Shown here: one piece after another, positions 18,686 to 27,232 of the stretch
Position numbering within the stretch: position 1 is the stretch's first letter
How the letters are laid out: every line of letters starts with the position of its first letter
Notes under the pieces: generated by a model
Told to the model about the DNA's origin: nothing
What the model saw: the letters and a program-made list of their open reading frames with translations, nothing else
Databases searched by the model: none
Source of the DNA: Nitrospirota bacterium
GTDB lineage: Bacteria; Nitrospirota; Thermodesulfovibrionia; Thermodesulfovibrionales; UBA6898
DNA length: 63,010 bases
Assembly: GCA_004321925.1 (NCBI GenBank)
Contig: SCQH01000096.1
Location: 1-63,010, forward strand
Direction: 5' to 3'
Made by a program: the position numbers and the translations under genes

Positions 18686-19693
18686 ATGATACTCAATAAA
18701 CTGACAGGAATTCTCTTCACCCTCGCGGTGATCATACTGACCGGCATTCTGGGGTATTCGACCCTTGAAGGCTGGTCTCTTCTGGAATCTCTCTACATGA
18801 CGGTCATCACCCTCTCTTCGGTCGGTTTCATGGAGGTGCACCCGCTTTCAAACAGCGGCAGGGTCTTTACGATCCTGATGATCCTCTGCGGGTCAGGGGT
18901 GCTCATCTACGGCGTATCCGTGATCACGGCCTTCATTGTCGAGGGAGAATTGACCGATGTCCTCAGGAGGAAAAAAATGGATACAAAGATCCAGGCATTA
19001 AAGGACCATTACATCGTCTGCGGTGCAGACCAGACAGGACGGTATGTCATCGACGAACTGTCCAAGATACAGAAGGACTTCATCGTGATCGAGAAGGACC
19101 CTGAAAAGATCAGAAAGCTCATGCAGGACAATATCCTCTGCATTGAAGGTGATGCGACCCATGATGCAGCGCTCCGAAAGGCAGGCATAGAGCGTGCCCG
19201 GGGGTTCATCACGGCCCTGCATTCCGACGCGGAGAATGTTTTTGTGGTGATCACGGCCAAGAGGCTGAACCCCTCGCTTCGGGTCATATCCAAGGCAGTG
19301 GAGGAGGAATCCGAGCAGAAGATCAGGCTGGTCGGGGCCGACAGCGTTGTCATGCCGAACTACATCGGGGGGCTGAGGATGGTCTCGGAACTTGTCCGGC
19401 CCTCGGTCGTCAACTTCCTCGATATCATGCTGCGGGTCAAGGACAGGACCATCCGCGTTGAAGAGATCGATATCCCTCACGGGTCGGCCTTCAACGGGAA
19501 GGCCCTTGAAGAGGCCGGCATCCTCGAGCGTGAAGGGGTCACCATAGTGGCCCTGAAGGACAAGAAAAAGGACTCCTATATCTTCAACCCGTCCCGGAAG
19601 ACCGTTCTGACCGGGGACCATATGCTCATCGCCATGGGGGATGTCGACAGCATCAGTGAGATCGCCGGGATGGCAGCAGCCGATGCTGTATGA
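18686..19693 (+). CDS. Two-helix K+ channel with RCK (TrkA-N/TrkA-C) domain
   Basis: 335 residues: two membrane helices (about 8-27 and 62-85) flank a pore loop, followed by an RCK N-domain (about 110-235; nucleotide-binding VCGADQTGRYVIDEL) and a TrkA-C-like domain (about 250-330). The architecture matches MthK/GsuK-type channels gated by cytosolic ligands. The filter reads TLSSVGFMEV (42-51), so the second filter glycine of the usual TVGYG/TVGFG is Met, and K+ selectivity is less certain than usual. The start ATG has no strong ribosome site; the upstream HD-GYP gene ends 78 nt before it. Confidence 0.87.
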   Translation: MILNKLTGILFTLAVIILTGILGYSTLEGWSLLESLYMTVITLSSVGFMEVHPLSNSGRVFTILMILCGSGVLIYGVSVITAFIVEGELTDVLRRKKMDTKIQALKDHYIVCGADQTGRYVIDELSKIQKDFIVIEKDPEKIRKLMQDNILCIEGDATHDAALRKAGIERARGFITALHSDAENVFVVITAKRLNPSLRVISKAVEEESEQKIRLVGADSVVMPNYIGGLRMVSELVRPSVVNFLDIMLRVKDRTIRVEEIDIPHGSAFNGKALEEAGILEREGVTIVALKDKKKDSYIFNPSRKTVLTGDHMLIAMGDVDSISEIAGMAAADAV

Positions 19694-19722
19694 GCCGGGG
19701 GGATGGATCTGAGGCCTGCCAA

Positions 19723-19752
19723 TAGCGGCCATAGGTTCAACTATGGCCGCTA
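19723..19752. terminator. Perfect 12-bp hairpin between convergent genes
   Basis: TAGCGGCCATAG, a 6-nt loop, then its exact reverse complement. It lies between the convergent K+ channel and Cys-rich repeat genes. Neither strand has a U-run after the stem, so it is not a classical intrinsic terminator; it could block 3' exonucleases or be a repeat or recombination site. Confidence 0.5.
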
Positions 19753-19779
19753 CGCTAAGGAAGCATCAAATGGCCTAAG

Positions 19780-20421
19780 CTACTGAGTACCGACGCAGGA
19801 CAGCCCACCCTCTTTTTCGACAACGATACCCGGACCATTCGCTGCCGGGCATGATTCCCCGAGACCGGCGCATTTCATATTATTAGGAGTACCGAACACA
19901 AAACCCGGGCCATTCTTTGCCGGGCATGGCTCACCGAGACCGGCGCATTTCATGTTATCAGGCGTCCCGAAGACAAAGCCAGGACCGTTCTTTGCAATGC
20001 ACGGGTCTCCAAGTCCGGCGCATCTCATGTTGTCCGGGGTACCGAACCAACGTCCGTCCTTCCCTGTGCTCGTTTTGCAGGAAGAACCGAGCGATGGGGC
20101 CTGTTCCTTGACGCTCTCGCACCTTAGATTACCGGGGGTGCCGATGACCTTGCCGGGGCCGTCCTGGGCAGGACAGGGTTCACCGGGACCGGCGCATTTC
20201 ATATTGTCAGGGGTGCCGAAGACCACCCCGGGACCGCTCCTTGCAATGCACGGGTCCCCGAGGCCGGCACACTTCATGTTCTTAGGGGTGCCGAACCACT
20301 TGCCGGGCTTCCCGTTCCTTGTCTCACAGGAAGAACCCAGTGCCGGAGGCGCTGCAGCCATTGCTGTCTGAGCCAGCACTAACACCACCACGCTCAATAA
20401 AGCTGAGAACCTGATCTTCAT
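19780..20421 (-). CDS. Secreted Cys-rich protein of seven 25-residue repeats
   Basis: 213 residues: signal peptide 1-22 (cleavage near AMA), then seven tandem units of about 25 residues. The consensus is LG-x-x-C-x4-GPG-x-x-FGTPdNMkCAG, with two cysteines per unit and 14 in all. The units group as two triplets (SSC, DPC, EPC; SSC, DPC, EPC) plus a last degenerate unit (ESC), suggesting duplication of a three-unit block of about 75 residues. No transmembrane segment or lipobox is present. Even cysteine spacing suggests disulfides or metal binding in the periplasm or outside the cell. I do not recognise a family. Strong ribosome site AAGGAGGGAGT. Confidence 0.8.
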   Translation of the reverse strand: MKIRFSALLSVVVLVLAQTAMAAAPPALGSSCETRNGKPGKWFGTPKNMKCAGLGDPCIARSGPGVVFGTPDNMKCAGPGEPCPAQDGPGKVIGTPGNLRCESVKEQAPSLGSSCKTSTGKDGRWFGTPDNMRCAGLGDPCIAKNGPGFVFGTPDNMKCAGLGEPCPAKNGPGFVFGTPNNMKCAGLGESCPAANGPGIVVEKEGGLSCVGTQ

Positions 20422-20512
20422 ACTCCCTCCTTTATGCAGATATTATTGGAAACATTGTTGATCTTCTCTGACTACTGTAAACTGCACCATACGGTCACTG
20501 TCAACATATAGA

Positions 20513-20531
20513 TTCCGGCAGCAGACCGGAA
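20513..20531 (-). terminator. Weak hairpin just after the CARDB-like gene
   Basis: TTCCGG, a 7-nt loop and CCGGAA, a few nt after the stop of the minus-strand gene, followed by TCTATAT rather than a solid U-run. Possible weak terminator. Confidence 0.35.
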
Positions 20532-20534
20532 CTC

Positions 20535-21530
20535 TCAGGGGATCACAAAATCATAGAGCTGGGACGGATACGACTCTATATTAGGCATTTCGCCCGGAGC
20601 AGACCATGCGACCCTCGTTACCGCAAAGCTGACCTTACCGGTGCAATAAATATAGTCGGTCGGCCTGATCGAAACATTGGTGACCCCTCCCACTGCCCGG
20701 AAGTTCTGGTCAGGCATCTGACCGCCCATTATGCCAGGTCGCATACCGTCAGGGCAGAAGACCGTGACATCGATAGAAACCGTTGCCTGAGGATGCAGGG
20801 CCTGATTACCCGTATTCTTGACAGGGACCGTGATCAGGCCCTTGTTCTTGAATGGAGCAAGCGCAACGATATGGGGTGCGGGTGTCTTGATAACTATCGA
20901 GCGGTGGGTAACGTTGTTCTCTTCGTTGGACTCGACCTCAAGCGCCCCCGAGTCGACCATGACCACGAGTTTATGGTCGAGGCTCGGACGGGAGTTCGGA
21001 TTAGGGATGACAGCCGGGATCTTCAGTCCTGAAAATTCAAGGTCCTTCTGGCTTTTGCCGGGCATATTCTGGAGCACAATGCCTCCCTGCCCCAGGATCA
21101 TCGGGTTCACATACTGCCCTCCCGGGGATATTTCCAGGGTTGATATGTAGTCGGGCTGAGGCTTAACTGTTGTCGCGGAATCACACAGCACGATGATGAC
21201 CGTCGCCTTTTTCACGGTTTTGGGACCATCATTAAAGACCCTGACGCGGATGGTCGGCAAGGTAGCCCCGGCATCGACAAGGTATGGCGGCAGGGGGTCC
21301 AGGAATATGGCGCGCAGGTCGCTCGTTACTAACGGCTTCACCACATCAGCCCCGGCGGGCAGATTAACCTTTGGCTGGGTTTGCACTGCAGCAGGCTCTG
21401 CAGCCTTTTTTGCCTTAAACGGTGATGGTGCGATACCTGCATAAGAGGAGGTTGCCGCGATCATGACCAATGCCAGGGCAACAGACAAGCCTTTCAAAAC
21501 AATGTCGGATTTTGATCTTCTATTTCTCAT
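20535..21530 (-). CDS. Secreted CARDB-like adhesion or binding protein
   Basis: 331 residues with a signal peptide (about 10-31, after TSSYA), a short Ala/Lys/Pro-rich linker and two beta-sandwich regions. The first (about 70-215) has the CARDB pattern IRVRVFNDGPKTVKKATV... ending VESNEENNVTHRSIVIKT. The second (about 220-330) starts with VPVKNTGNQALHPQATVSI, also CARDB-like. CARDB domains occur in extracellular proteins and bind other proteins or cell surfaces. Good ribosome site (AAGGGGGAATAGAG). It lies between mfd and the Cys-rich repeat gene, on the same strand; whether they share a transcript is unclear. Confidence 0.75.
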   Translation of the reverse strand: MRNRRSKSDIVLKGLSVALALVMIAATSSYAGIAPSPFKAKKAAEPAAVQTQPKVNLPAGADVVKPLVTSDLRAIFLDPLPPYLVDAGATLPTIRVRVFNDGPKTVKKATVIIVLCDSATTVKPQPDYISTLEISPGGQYVNPMILGQGGIVLQNMPGKSQKDLEFSGLKIPAVIPNPNSRPSLDHKLVVMVDSGALEVESNEENNVTHRSIVIKTPAPHIVALAPFKNKGLITVPVKNTGNQALHPQATVSIDVTVFCPDGMRPGIMGGQMPDQNFRAVGGVTNVSIRPTDYIYCTGKVSFAVTRVAWSAPGEMPNIESYPSQLYDFVIP

Positions 21531-21634
21531 CTCTATTCCCCCTTTGAGCCCACTGTAGCACAGAAAGGGTGAGGTTTCCAGAATTATTTTCCCTGGTTAT
21601 ATAGTTTGATATTGATGATCATGGACTGATGCCG

Positions 21635-24600
21635 CTATGAGGCATCAGCTTCCGGGAGCTGGCAGGAAAGCTCCTGAAGGATCTCAGAGAGGCCCGTATA
21701 GAGCTGCTCAAAATCAGCACCTTTATAATCAACCTCGAAACCGTCCTGCAGGAACTTCATCCTGCCCTTTCTGCTGTCATGCAGACTGAGGATCTGCCCG
21801 GGCTGGACCTTTGTATCAGGGTGGAAGATGACCCTCACCTTCCCCTGGGCCTCGGCGATCTTCATGATCATGAGCCTCCGGGCAGAGGACTTGAGCCTCA
21901 TGATCTTTAACAGGGAAATGACCTCCTCGGGGGGCGAACCGAAACGGTCCCGCAGCTCGGCCTGAAACTCGTCAATGGCCGCCTCGTCACTCAGGGATGC
22001 GATGCGCCGGTAGAAATTCAGCCTCAGGCCGATCTCCTCGATATACTGCTCGGGGATAAAGGCGGAGGGCTTCAGTTCGATCACCGGCTCAAGCTCCTCT
22101 TTTACCTCAATGCCCTTTGCCTCTGCAACCGCCTGTTCGAGCATTTCCATGTACAGGTCAAACCCGATCTCATGCACCTGGCCTGACTGTTCAGCCCCGA
22201 AGATGTCTCCGGACCCGCGGATCTCGAGGTCCTTCATCGCCAGCCTGAAGCCGGCCCCGAGGTAGCTCATCTCCTGGACTGCCTGGAGCCTTTTGCGCGC
22301 CTCTTCCGTGAGCACGGACTCCGGCGGTGCAATGAAAAAGGCATATCCCTTGACGCTGGAGCGTCCGACCCTGCCCCTCAGCTGGTAGAGGTCGGCCAGG
22401 CCCATCCTGTCGGCCCTGTTGATGATGATCGTGTTGGCGCGCGGAATATCCAGCCCTGACCCGACGATAGCGGTCGAGACGAGGATGTTTATCTGCCGGG
22501 TAAAAAACCTGTGCATGACCGTTTCCAGCTCTTTTCCGGGCATCTTGCCATGGGCCACACCGATCTGCGCCTCAGGGACGAGCTCTGAAAGATGATTGGC
22601 GATCGTATAGATGTCGTGAATCCGGTTATGGACAAAAAAGACCTGCCCGCCGCGCATGAGCTCATGCTGCAGGGCCTCCCTGATGAGCTTGTCGTCAAAG
22701 ACGCTTACCACGCTCTTGACCGAAAGCCGCTCCTCGGGGGGCGTCTCGATCACGCTGATGTCCCGGATGCCGGATAGCGACATATGCAGCGTCCGGGGGA
22801 TCGGGGTCGCCGTGAGGTTCAGCGCATCGATGCCCCGGCTCAGCTCCTTGACCTTCTCCTTCTGACCGACTCCGAATTTATGCTCTTCGTCGATGATCAG
22901 AAGCCCCAGCCTGTTGAAAACGACCTTTGAGGAGAGGAGGCCGTGCGTCCCGATGATAATATCGACCTGCCCCTGACTGAGCCGCTTCAGGACGTCATCC
23001 GTCTCTTTCTTTGACTTGAACCTGCTGATAAAATCGATCGTGACAGGAAACCCGGAAAAACGCTCCCTGAAGGTCCGGTAATGCTGCTCGGCAAGGATCG
23101 TCGTCGGCACGAGCACCGCAACCTGGCGGTGGTCGAAGACCGCCTTGAAGGCAGCCCGCATCGCGACCTCCGTCTTCCCGTATCCCACATCGCCGCAGAG
23201 GAGCCTGTCCATCGGTTTTTCGGACTCCATATCCTTTTTAATGTCCTGAATGGCCCTGAGCTGGTCCGCAGTCTCCTCATAGGAAAAAAAACTGTCGAAC
23301 TCGTGATGCAGCTCAGTATCGGGGCTGAAGACGAACCCCCGGGCCATGCTCCTGCCTGCATACAGCGACAGCAGTTTGGCCGCGATCTCCTGAGCCCTTT
23401 TCTTCGCCCTCGCCTTTTTGTTCTGCCAGGACTTCCCCCCGAGCTTGTCCACCTTCGGGACAACCCCTTCCTCTGCCCGGTACTTCGAGATATTCTGTAT
23501 GTTCTGGACGGGTATGAATATTCTGCCCCCGTCATAATCTATCTGCATCAGTTCGATAGCGGCATCATCCATGGACCGCCTGACCGTCCCGGTGAACCGT
23601 CCAACGCCGTAGTCCCGGTGCACGACAAAATCACCGGGGGTTATATCGTCGAGGGATGAAAGGAGGTTCGCGAGCTTCGTCTTCTTTATCGACCTGAAGG
23701 CAGCCCTTTCCCCGAAGATCTCCTTTTCCGTGAGGATCAGAAGGCCCTCGATAAAGACCCCGCCGGAAAGCTCTCCAACCACGATGCTGATATTCCCCTC
23801 ATAGGCCTCTGCATCCCTGATCTCAATGACCGGGGCGATACAGTCTGCCTCACGAAATATATCTGTCAGCCTCTCGGCCTGGCCCCTGGACGATGCAACG
23901 ATAAGGACCCGATGCTGATGGCTCAAAACCCTGATGGTGCCGGCCAGCCCGGCCAGGCTGCCGCGTTCCTCAGGAAGGATACCGCAGCCCTTTAACGACA
24001 GGATCCCTGCATCGGAGTCAGGCCATTGCGCCGCAGTGCCCCCGGTCTCAAGCTCAAGCTCAAGCTCATGATCATGGTCATTGTCCGGACCGGAGCCCTG
24101 GAAGGAATACCGTGACAGCAGAGATGAACCTTCAGGCAGTTTCAGGAGGTCCGGGGCAGGATCAAGACTGAATATCGCCCTTCCCGGAAAGATCTCGGAT
24201 ATGCTCCGTGATCCTTCCGGTTCCTGGGCAGGAAAGACGATATAGTCGGCAAGTTCGGCCCTGGACCTTTGTGAATCAGGGTCAAAGGTCCTGAGCTGTT
24301 CGATCTCGTCACCGAAGAACTCAATGCGCAGCGGGTCCTCGGACATCGACGGGAAGAGGTCCAGGACCCAGCCCCTGAGGCTGTATTCGCCCTTCCCTGA
24401 AACCATCGGGACATGCCGGTAGCCAAGCAGGAGGAGGAACTGTTCGAGTTCTGCCCGGGAGACGACGGTCCCCGGCTTTAAGGCCACGGCACTTGCTGCA
24501 AGCGAGGTCCTGTCCCACAAGGACGTCTCCAGATTTTCAGAAGACGTGACGAGCGACCCGCCTGACTCCAGCGACCAGACCAGTTCTGCCCGCTGCCCGA

Positions 24601-24841
24601 TCGACTCGGGACCTGAAGGATCAGGCAGAAAGAAGACCCGCTCCCCGGCAAACAGTCCGCGGTAGAAATTAATATCCTTGCAGAGGAGCTCTGCCTTTGA
24701 CTCGTCGGTCTCAAGCGCAATGAACGGTCTTTCCCGCAGGGCAAGCAGGACTGCAGGGGCAGAGCCGGTGAGGTTATAGATGCGGGACTTCCCGGCCGGC
24801 AGAGAAGCAAAGTGTGTTTTAAAGAGGCTGAGGATACCCAC
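21635..24841 (-). CDS. mfd: Transcription-repair coupling factor
   Basis: Removes stalled RNA polymerase and recruits UvrA to lesions. 1068 residues: N-terminal UvrB-like/UvrA-binding modules (about 1-400), a CarD-like RNA-polymerase-interacting domain around 400-480 (GDFVVHRDYGVGRFTG), then RecG-like translocase domains with Walker A GDVGYGKTEV, the DEEH box IIDEEHKFG and motif VI QLRGRVGRS. A C-terminal TRCF domain follows. Slightly shorter than E. coli Mfd (1148). It starts three nt after the stop of the heptose adenylyltransferase gene, as the last gene of the chain from dxr. An 8-bp hairpin overlaps its stop codon (21624-21646), without a U-run. Confidence 0.97.
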   Translation of the reverse strand: MGILSLFKTHFASLPAGKSRIYNLTGSAPAVLLALRERPFIALETDESKAELLCKDINFYRGLFAGERVFFLPDPSGPESIGQRAELVWSLESGGSLVTSSENLETSLWDRTSLAASAVALKPGTVVSRAELEQFLLLLGYRHVPMVSGKGEYSLRGWVLDLFPSMSEDPLRIEFFGDEIEQLRTFDPDSQRSRAELADYIVFPAQEPEGSRSISEIFPGRAIFSLDPAPDLLKLPEGSSLLSRYSFQGSGPDNDHDHELELELETGGTAAQWPDSDAGILSLKGCGILPEERGSLAGLAGTIRVLSHQHRVLIVASSRGQAERLTDIFREADCIAPVIEIRDAEAYEGNISIVVGELSGGVFIEGLLILTEKEIFGERAAFRSIKKTKLANLLSSLDDITPGDFVVHRDYGVGRFTGTVRRSMDDAAIELMQIDYDGGRIFIPVQNIQNISKYRAEEGVVPKVDKLGGKSWQNKKARAKKRAQEIAAKLLSLYAGRSMARGFVFSPDTELHHEFDSFFSYEETADQLRAIQDIKKDMESEKPMDRLLCGDVGYGKTEVAMRAAFKAVFDHRQVAVLVPTTILAEQHYRTFRERFSGFPVTIDFISRFKSKKETDDVLKRLSQGQVDIIIGTHGLLSSKVVFNRLGLLIIDEEHKFGVGQKEKVKELSRGIDALNLTATPIPRTLHMSLSGIRDISVIETPPEERLSVKSVVSVFDDKLIREALQHELMRGGQVFFVHNRIHDIYTIANHLSELVPEAQIGVAHGKMPGKELETVMHRFFTRQINILVSTAIVGSGLDIPRANTIIINRADRMGLADLYQLRGRVGRSSVKGYAFFIAPPESVLTEEARKRLQAVQEMSYLGAGFRLAMKDLEIRGSGDIFGAEQSGQVHEIGFDLYMEMLEQAVAEAKGIEVKEELEPVIELKPSAFIPEQYIEEIGLRLNFYRRIASLSDEAAIDEFQAELRDRFGSPPEEVISLLKIMRLKSSARRLMIMKIAEAQGKVRVIFHPDTKVQPGQILSLHDSRKGRMKFLQDGFEVDYKGADFEQLYTGLSEILQELSCQLPEADAS

Positions 24842-24844
24842 TGC

Positions 24845-25306
24845 TCAGCGCGAAAGTCTGCAGATCTTCCTGATGATGCCGGTGGTCGAGGCGCCCCGGG
24901 TAAAGGGCAGGCTGAATGTCTCTTTGACAATGTCCGAACCCACGATATCTTCCTTCTTCCAGTCGCCTCCCTTGACCAGGATGTCGGGTCTTAACGACCG
25001 GATGAGGTTATAAGGGGTCTTCTCCTCAAAGACGGTCACGTAATCGACCATCGAGAGGGCGGCCAGGACCTCGGCCCTGTTGGCTTCGGAATTCACCGGC
25101 CGGCCCGGTTTTATCCGTGATACGGAACTGTCTGCGTTGAGACCGACAATGAGCAGGTCCCCGAGGGCCCTCGCCTTTTTGAGATAGCGCACATGCCCGA
25201 CATGGAGGATATCAAAGCAGCCGTTCGTAAAGACGATCCTCCTGCCTTCCCGCTGCAGCGCCCTGCAGATCTTCCTGAGGCTCTCGCGGTCCTGTATCTT
25301 CTTCAT
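24845..25306 (-). CDS. hldE: D-glycero-beta-D-manno-heptose 1-phosphate adenylyltransferase
   Basis: Nucleotidyltransferase (RfaE domain II) making ADP-heptose for lipopolysaccharide inner core. 153 residues with the HxGH motif in [12 protein letters not shown] (H35-H38) and the family pattern [13 protein letters not shown]-like (here [29 protein letters not shown] given in part). The kinase half of bifunctional HldE is absent, so a separate HldA-type kinase should exist elsewhere. Its ATG overlaps the NUDIX gene stop (ATGA) and mfd starts three nt after its stop. Confidence 0.92.
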   Translation of the reverse strand: MKKIQDRESLRKICRALQREGRRIVFTNGCFDILHVGHVRYLKKARALGDLLIVGLNADSSVSRIKPGRPVNSEANRAEVLAALSMVDYVTVFEEKTPYNLIRSLRPDILVKGGDWKKEDIVGSDIVKETFSLPFTRGASTTGIIRKICRLSR

Positions 25307-25752
25307 CCCTGTCCGCGCTCAGCCAGCATGGTCCGCGCCTTTTCCAGGATGGAACGGTCCCCTTTAAAGCTTATCTTTTCGATGGCCTCATCGATCGGGA
25401 ACCATTCAGCCGCATCCACCTCGCTGTCATGCTGCGAGGTCTCACCGCCCTCATACTCCATGAGATAGAAATGGACCGTCTTGCGGTATTTCGTATTCTC
25501 CCCCCTGATGTAATACCAGTAGGTGATCTCTCCCAGCGACCCGACGATCTTTCCTGTCAGGCCAGATTCCTCCCTGACCTCCCTGACCGCGGTCATCTCG
25601 GTCGTCTCACCTTTATCGACCAGCCCTTTCGGAAGGCACCAGAACCTGCCTCCCCGGACAGAGACCAGCACCACCTGGAACCCGCCGTCCGCTTTTTTGA
25701 AGATGACGCCCCCTGAGGAGGTCTGATGTTTGAGCACCGCCGGTTTGATCAT
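25303..25752 (-). CDS. NUDIX hydrolase
   Basis: 149-residue NUDIX protein, with the box from G43 to about 65 (G43, E49, R57-E58, E61-E62) and the preceding motif [13 protein letters not shown], typical of Ap4A/dinucleotide-polyphosphate or MutT-like enzymes. The substrate is not determinable. The frame is open 22 codons further upstream, but the ATG at 25752 overlaps the TGA of the thioesterase gene (ATGA), the same coupling seen along this chain, and the extra residues overlap conserved sequence of the neighbour. Confidence 0.87.
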   Translation of the reverse strand: MIKPAVLKHQTSSGGVIFKKADGGFQVVLVSVRGGRFWCLPKGLVDKGETTEMTAVREVREESGLTGKIVGSLGEITYWYYIRGENTKYRKTVHFYLMEYEGGETSQHDSEVDAAEWFPIDEAIEKISFKGDRSILEKARTMLAERGQG

Positions 25753-26150
25753 ATGGAGGAAACAGCCCTTCTTATTTCGTCGGGCAGCCTCATGGGCTTC
25801 ATATCCTTTCCGACACACCCGAGCTTTACGCTTGCCTCGACCAGCTCCTCTTTCGTCCCTTCCCTGCCCACGCTATGCCGGAACACGATCGAGGCCGGCC
25901 CTGTCTTTTCAACGACCGTCGAGATAACGAGTATGTCGCCATACCTGCCCGGCGCGCGGTACTTCAGCGCTGCCTCAGCGACCACAAAAAAGACGCCCTC
26001 GTCCATGAGTCCTTTCAGGCTGGCACCCGCTGCTTCAAGGAACTCTGTCCGCGCCCGCTCCAGGTACCTGAGATAGTTGGCATAATAGACCACCCCCCCG
26101 CAGTCAGTGTCTTCATAATATATCCTGACCTTATGGATATGTGCGGTCAC
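25749..26150 (-). CDS. ybgC: Acyl-CoA thioesterase, YbgC/4HBT family
   Basis: 133-residue hotdog-fold thioesterase. The family signature YYEDTDCGGVVYYANYLRYL includes the catalytic aspartate just after the first strand, and RARTEFL follows. The start is GTG, overlapping the rseP TGA (GTGA), so it is translationally coupled. YbgC proteins hydrolyse short acyl-CoAs or act with phospholipid enzymes; the substrate here is unknown. Confidence 0.88.
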   Translation of the reverse strand: MTAHIHKVRIYYEDTDCGGVVYYANYLRYLERARTEFLEAAGASLKGLMDEGVFFVVAEAALKYRAPGRYGDILVISTVVEKTGPASIVFRHSVGREGTKEELVEASVKLGCVGKDMKPMRLPDEIRRAVSSI

Positions 26151-27232
26151 GGGAGCATTTTGCCGCTGATAAGGCGGCCGATATCGTTATAGAGGGCAAA
26201 GACCATCAGGGAGACCAGAAGGGCTATGCCGACACGCTGCGACATAAGGATCACCTTGTCGCTCAGCGGTTTGCGCCGCACGGCCTCGATGCCGAGGAAG
26301 AGCAGGTGGCCCCCGTCAAGGACCGGGACAGGAAAGAGGTTCAGTACCCCGAGGTTGATGCTTATGATCGCCATGAACGTGAAGAAATTCATGGCCCCCT
26401 GGGCGGCCTGCTGGCCCGCCATCTGGAAGATCATGATCGGCCCGCCGATCGTATCGGCCGGTATGATCCGCTGGAACAGCTTGATGATCGAGACCACGGT
26501 CAGCACGGATATGTCCCAGGTCCTTGTCACTGCCAGGACAGCGGCCCCGGCAATACCCTCTTTTTTGGTCTCTGACCTGCCCGAAGGCAGGATCCCGATA
26601 AGGCCCACTTCCTTGCCCTCTCCGAAGATGTCCTTGGCGACCTTCTTTTCGGGCGTCAGGGCAATATCGATTATCTCATCTCCCCGTTTGATCTTCAGGG
26701 TCACCTCAATGCCCGGGCTTTTATGGATCATCGCGGTCATGTCATCCCATCTGTTTATCGGGGTGCTGTTTATCTGGATGATGCGGTCTCCTTTTGCGAG
26801 CCCGTGCTGAAACGCAGGCGAACCGGCATTCACCTCACCGATCTCCGGTAGAAGGAAGGGCACACCATTGAGGGCGATCATGAAGAAAAAGAGGACGCCG
26901 GCAAACAAGAGGTTAAAAAGAGGACCCGAAAGGATTATCGAAAACCTCTTCCAGATGGGCTGGAAATTATAAGCCCTGTGTTTTTCCGATTCGGAGATCT
27001 CCTCCGCCTCTGAAGGCATATCCTCCTGGCCCAGCATCTTCACATACCCACCCAGGGGGAAGGCGGACAGGAGATATTCCGTGTCGCCATACGTTTTCCC
27101 GATAACCTTCGGGCCGAATCCCAGCGAAAATTTCAGGACCTTAACCCCGACCGATTTTGCGACTAAGAAATGTCCGAGTTCATGGACAAAGATAAGGATG
27201 CCGAGAAGAACGACGGCGTAAATTATGGTCAT
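26147..27232 (-). CDS. rseP: Site-2 zinc metalloprotease RseP
   Basis: Intramembrane protease that cleaves anti-sigma factors. The first helix carries HELGH (H17, E18, H21), the last part has LNLFPVPVLDGGHLLF with the zinc-ligand Asp, and one PDZ domain lies at about 115-195. 361 residues with a single PDZ, shorter than E. coli RseP with two. The ATG overlaps the dxr stop (ATGA). Its partner anti-sigma gene is not in the window. Confidence 0.94.
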   Translation of the reverse strand: MTIIYAVVLLGILIFVHELGHFLVAKSVGVKVLKFSLGFGPKVIGKTYGDTEYLLSAFPLGGYVKMLGQEDMPSEAEEISESEKHRAYNFQPIWKRFSIILSGPLFNLLFAGVLFFFMIALNGVPFLLPEIGEVNAGSPAFQHGLAKGDRIIQINSTPINRWDDMTAMIHKSPGIEVTLKIKRGDEIIDIALTPEKKVAKDIFGEGKEVGLIGILPSGRSETKKEGIAGAAVLAVTRTWDISVLTVVSIIKLFQRIIPADTIGGPIMIFQMAGQQAAQGAMNFFTFMAIISINLGVLNLFPVPVLDGGHLLFLGIEAVRRKPLSDKVILMSQRVGIALLVSLMVFALYNDIGRLISGKMLP

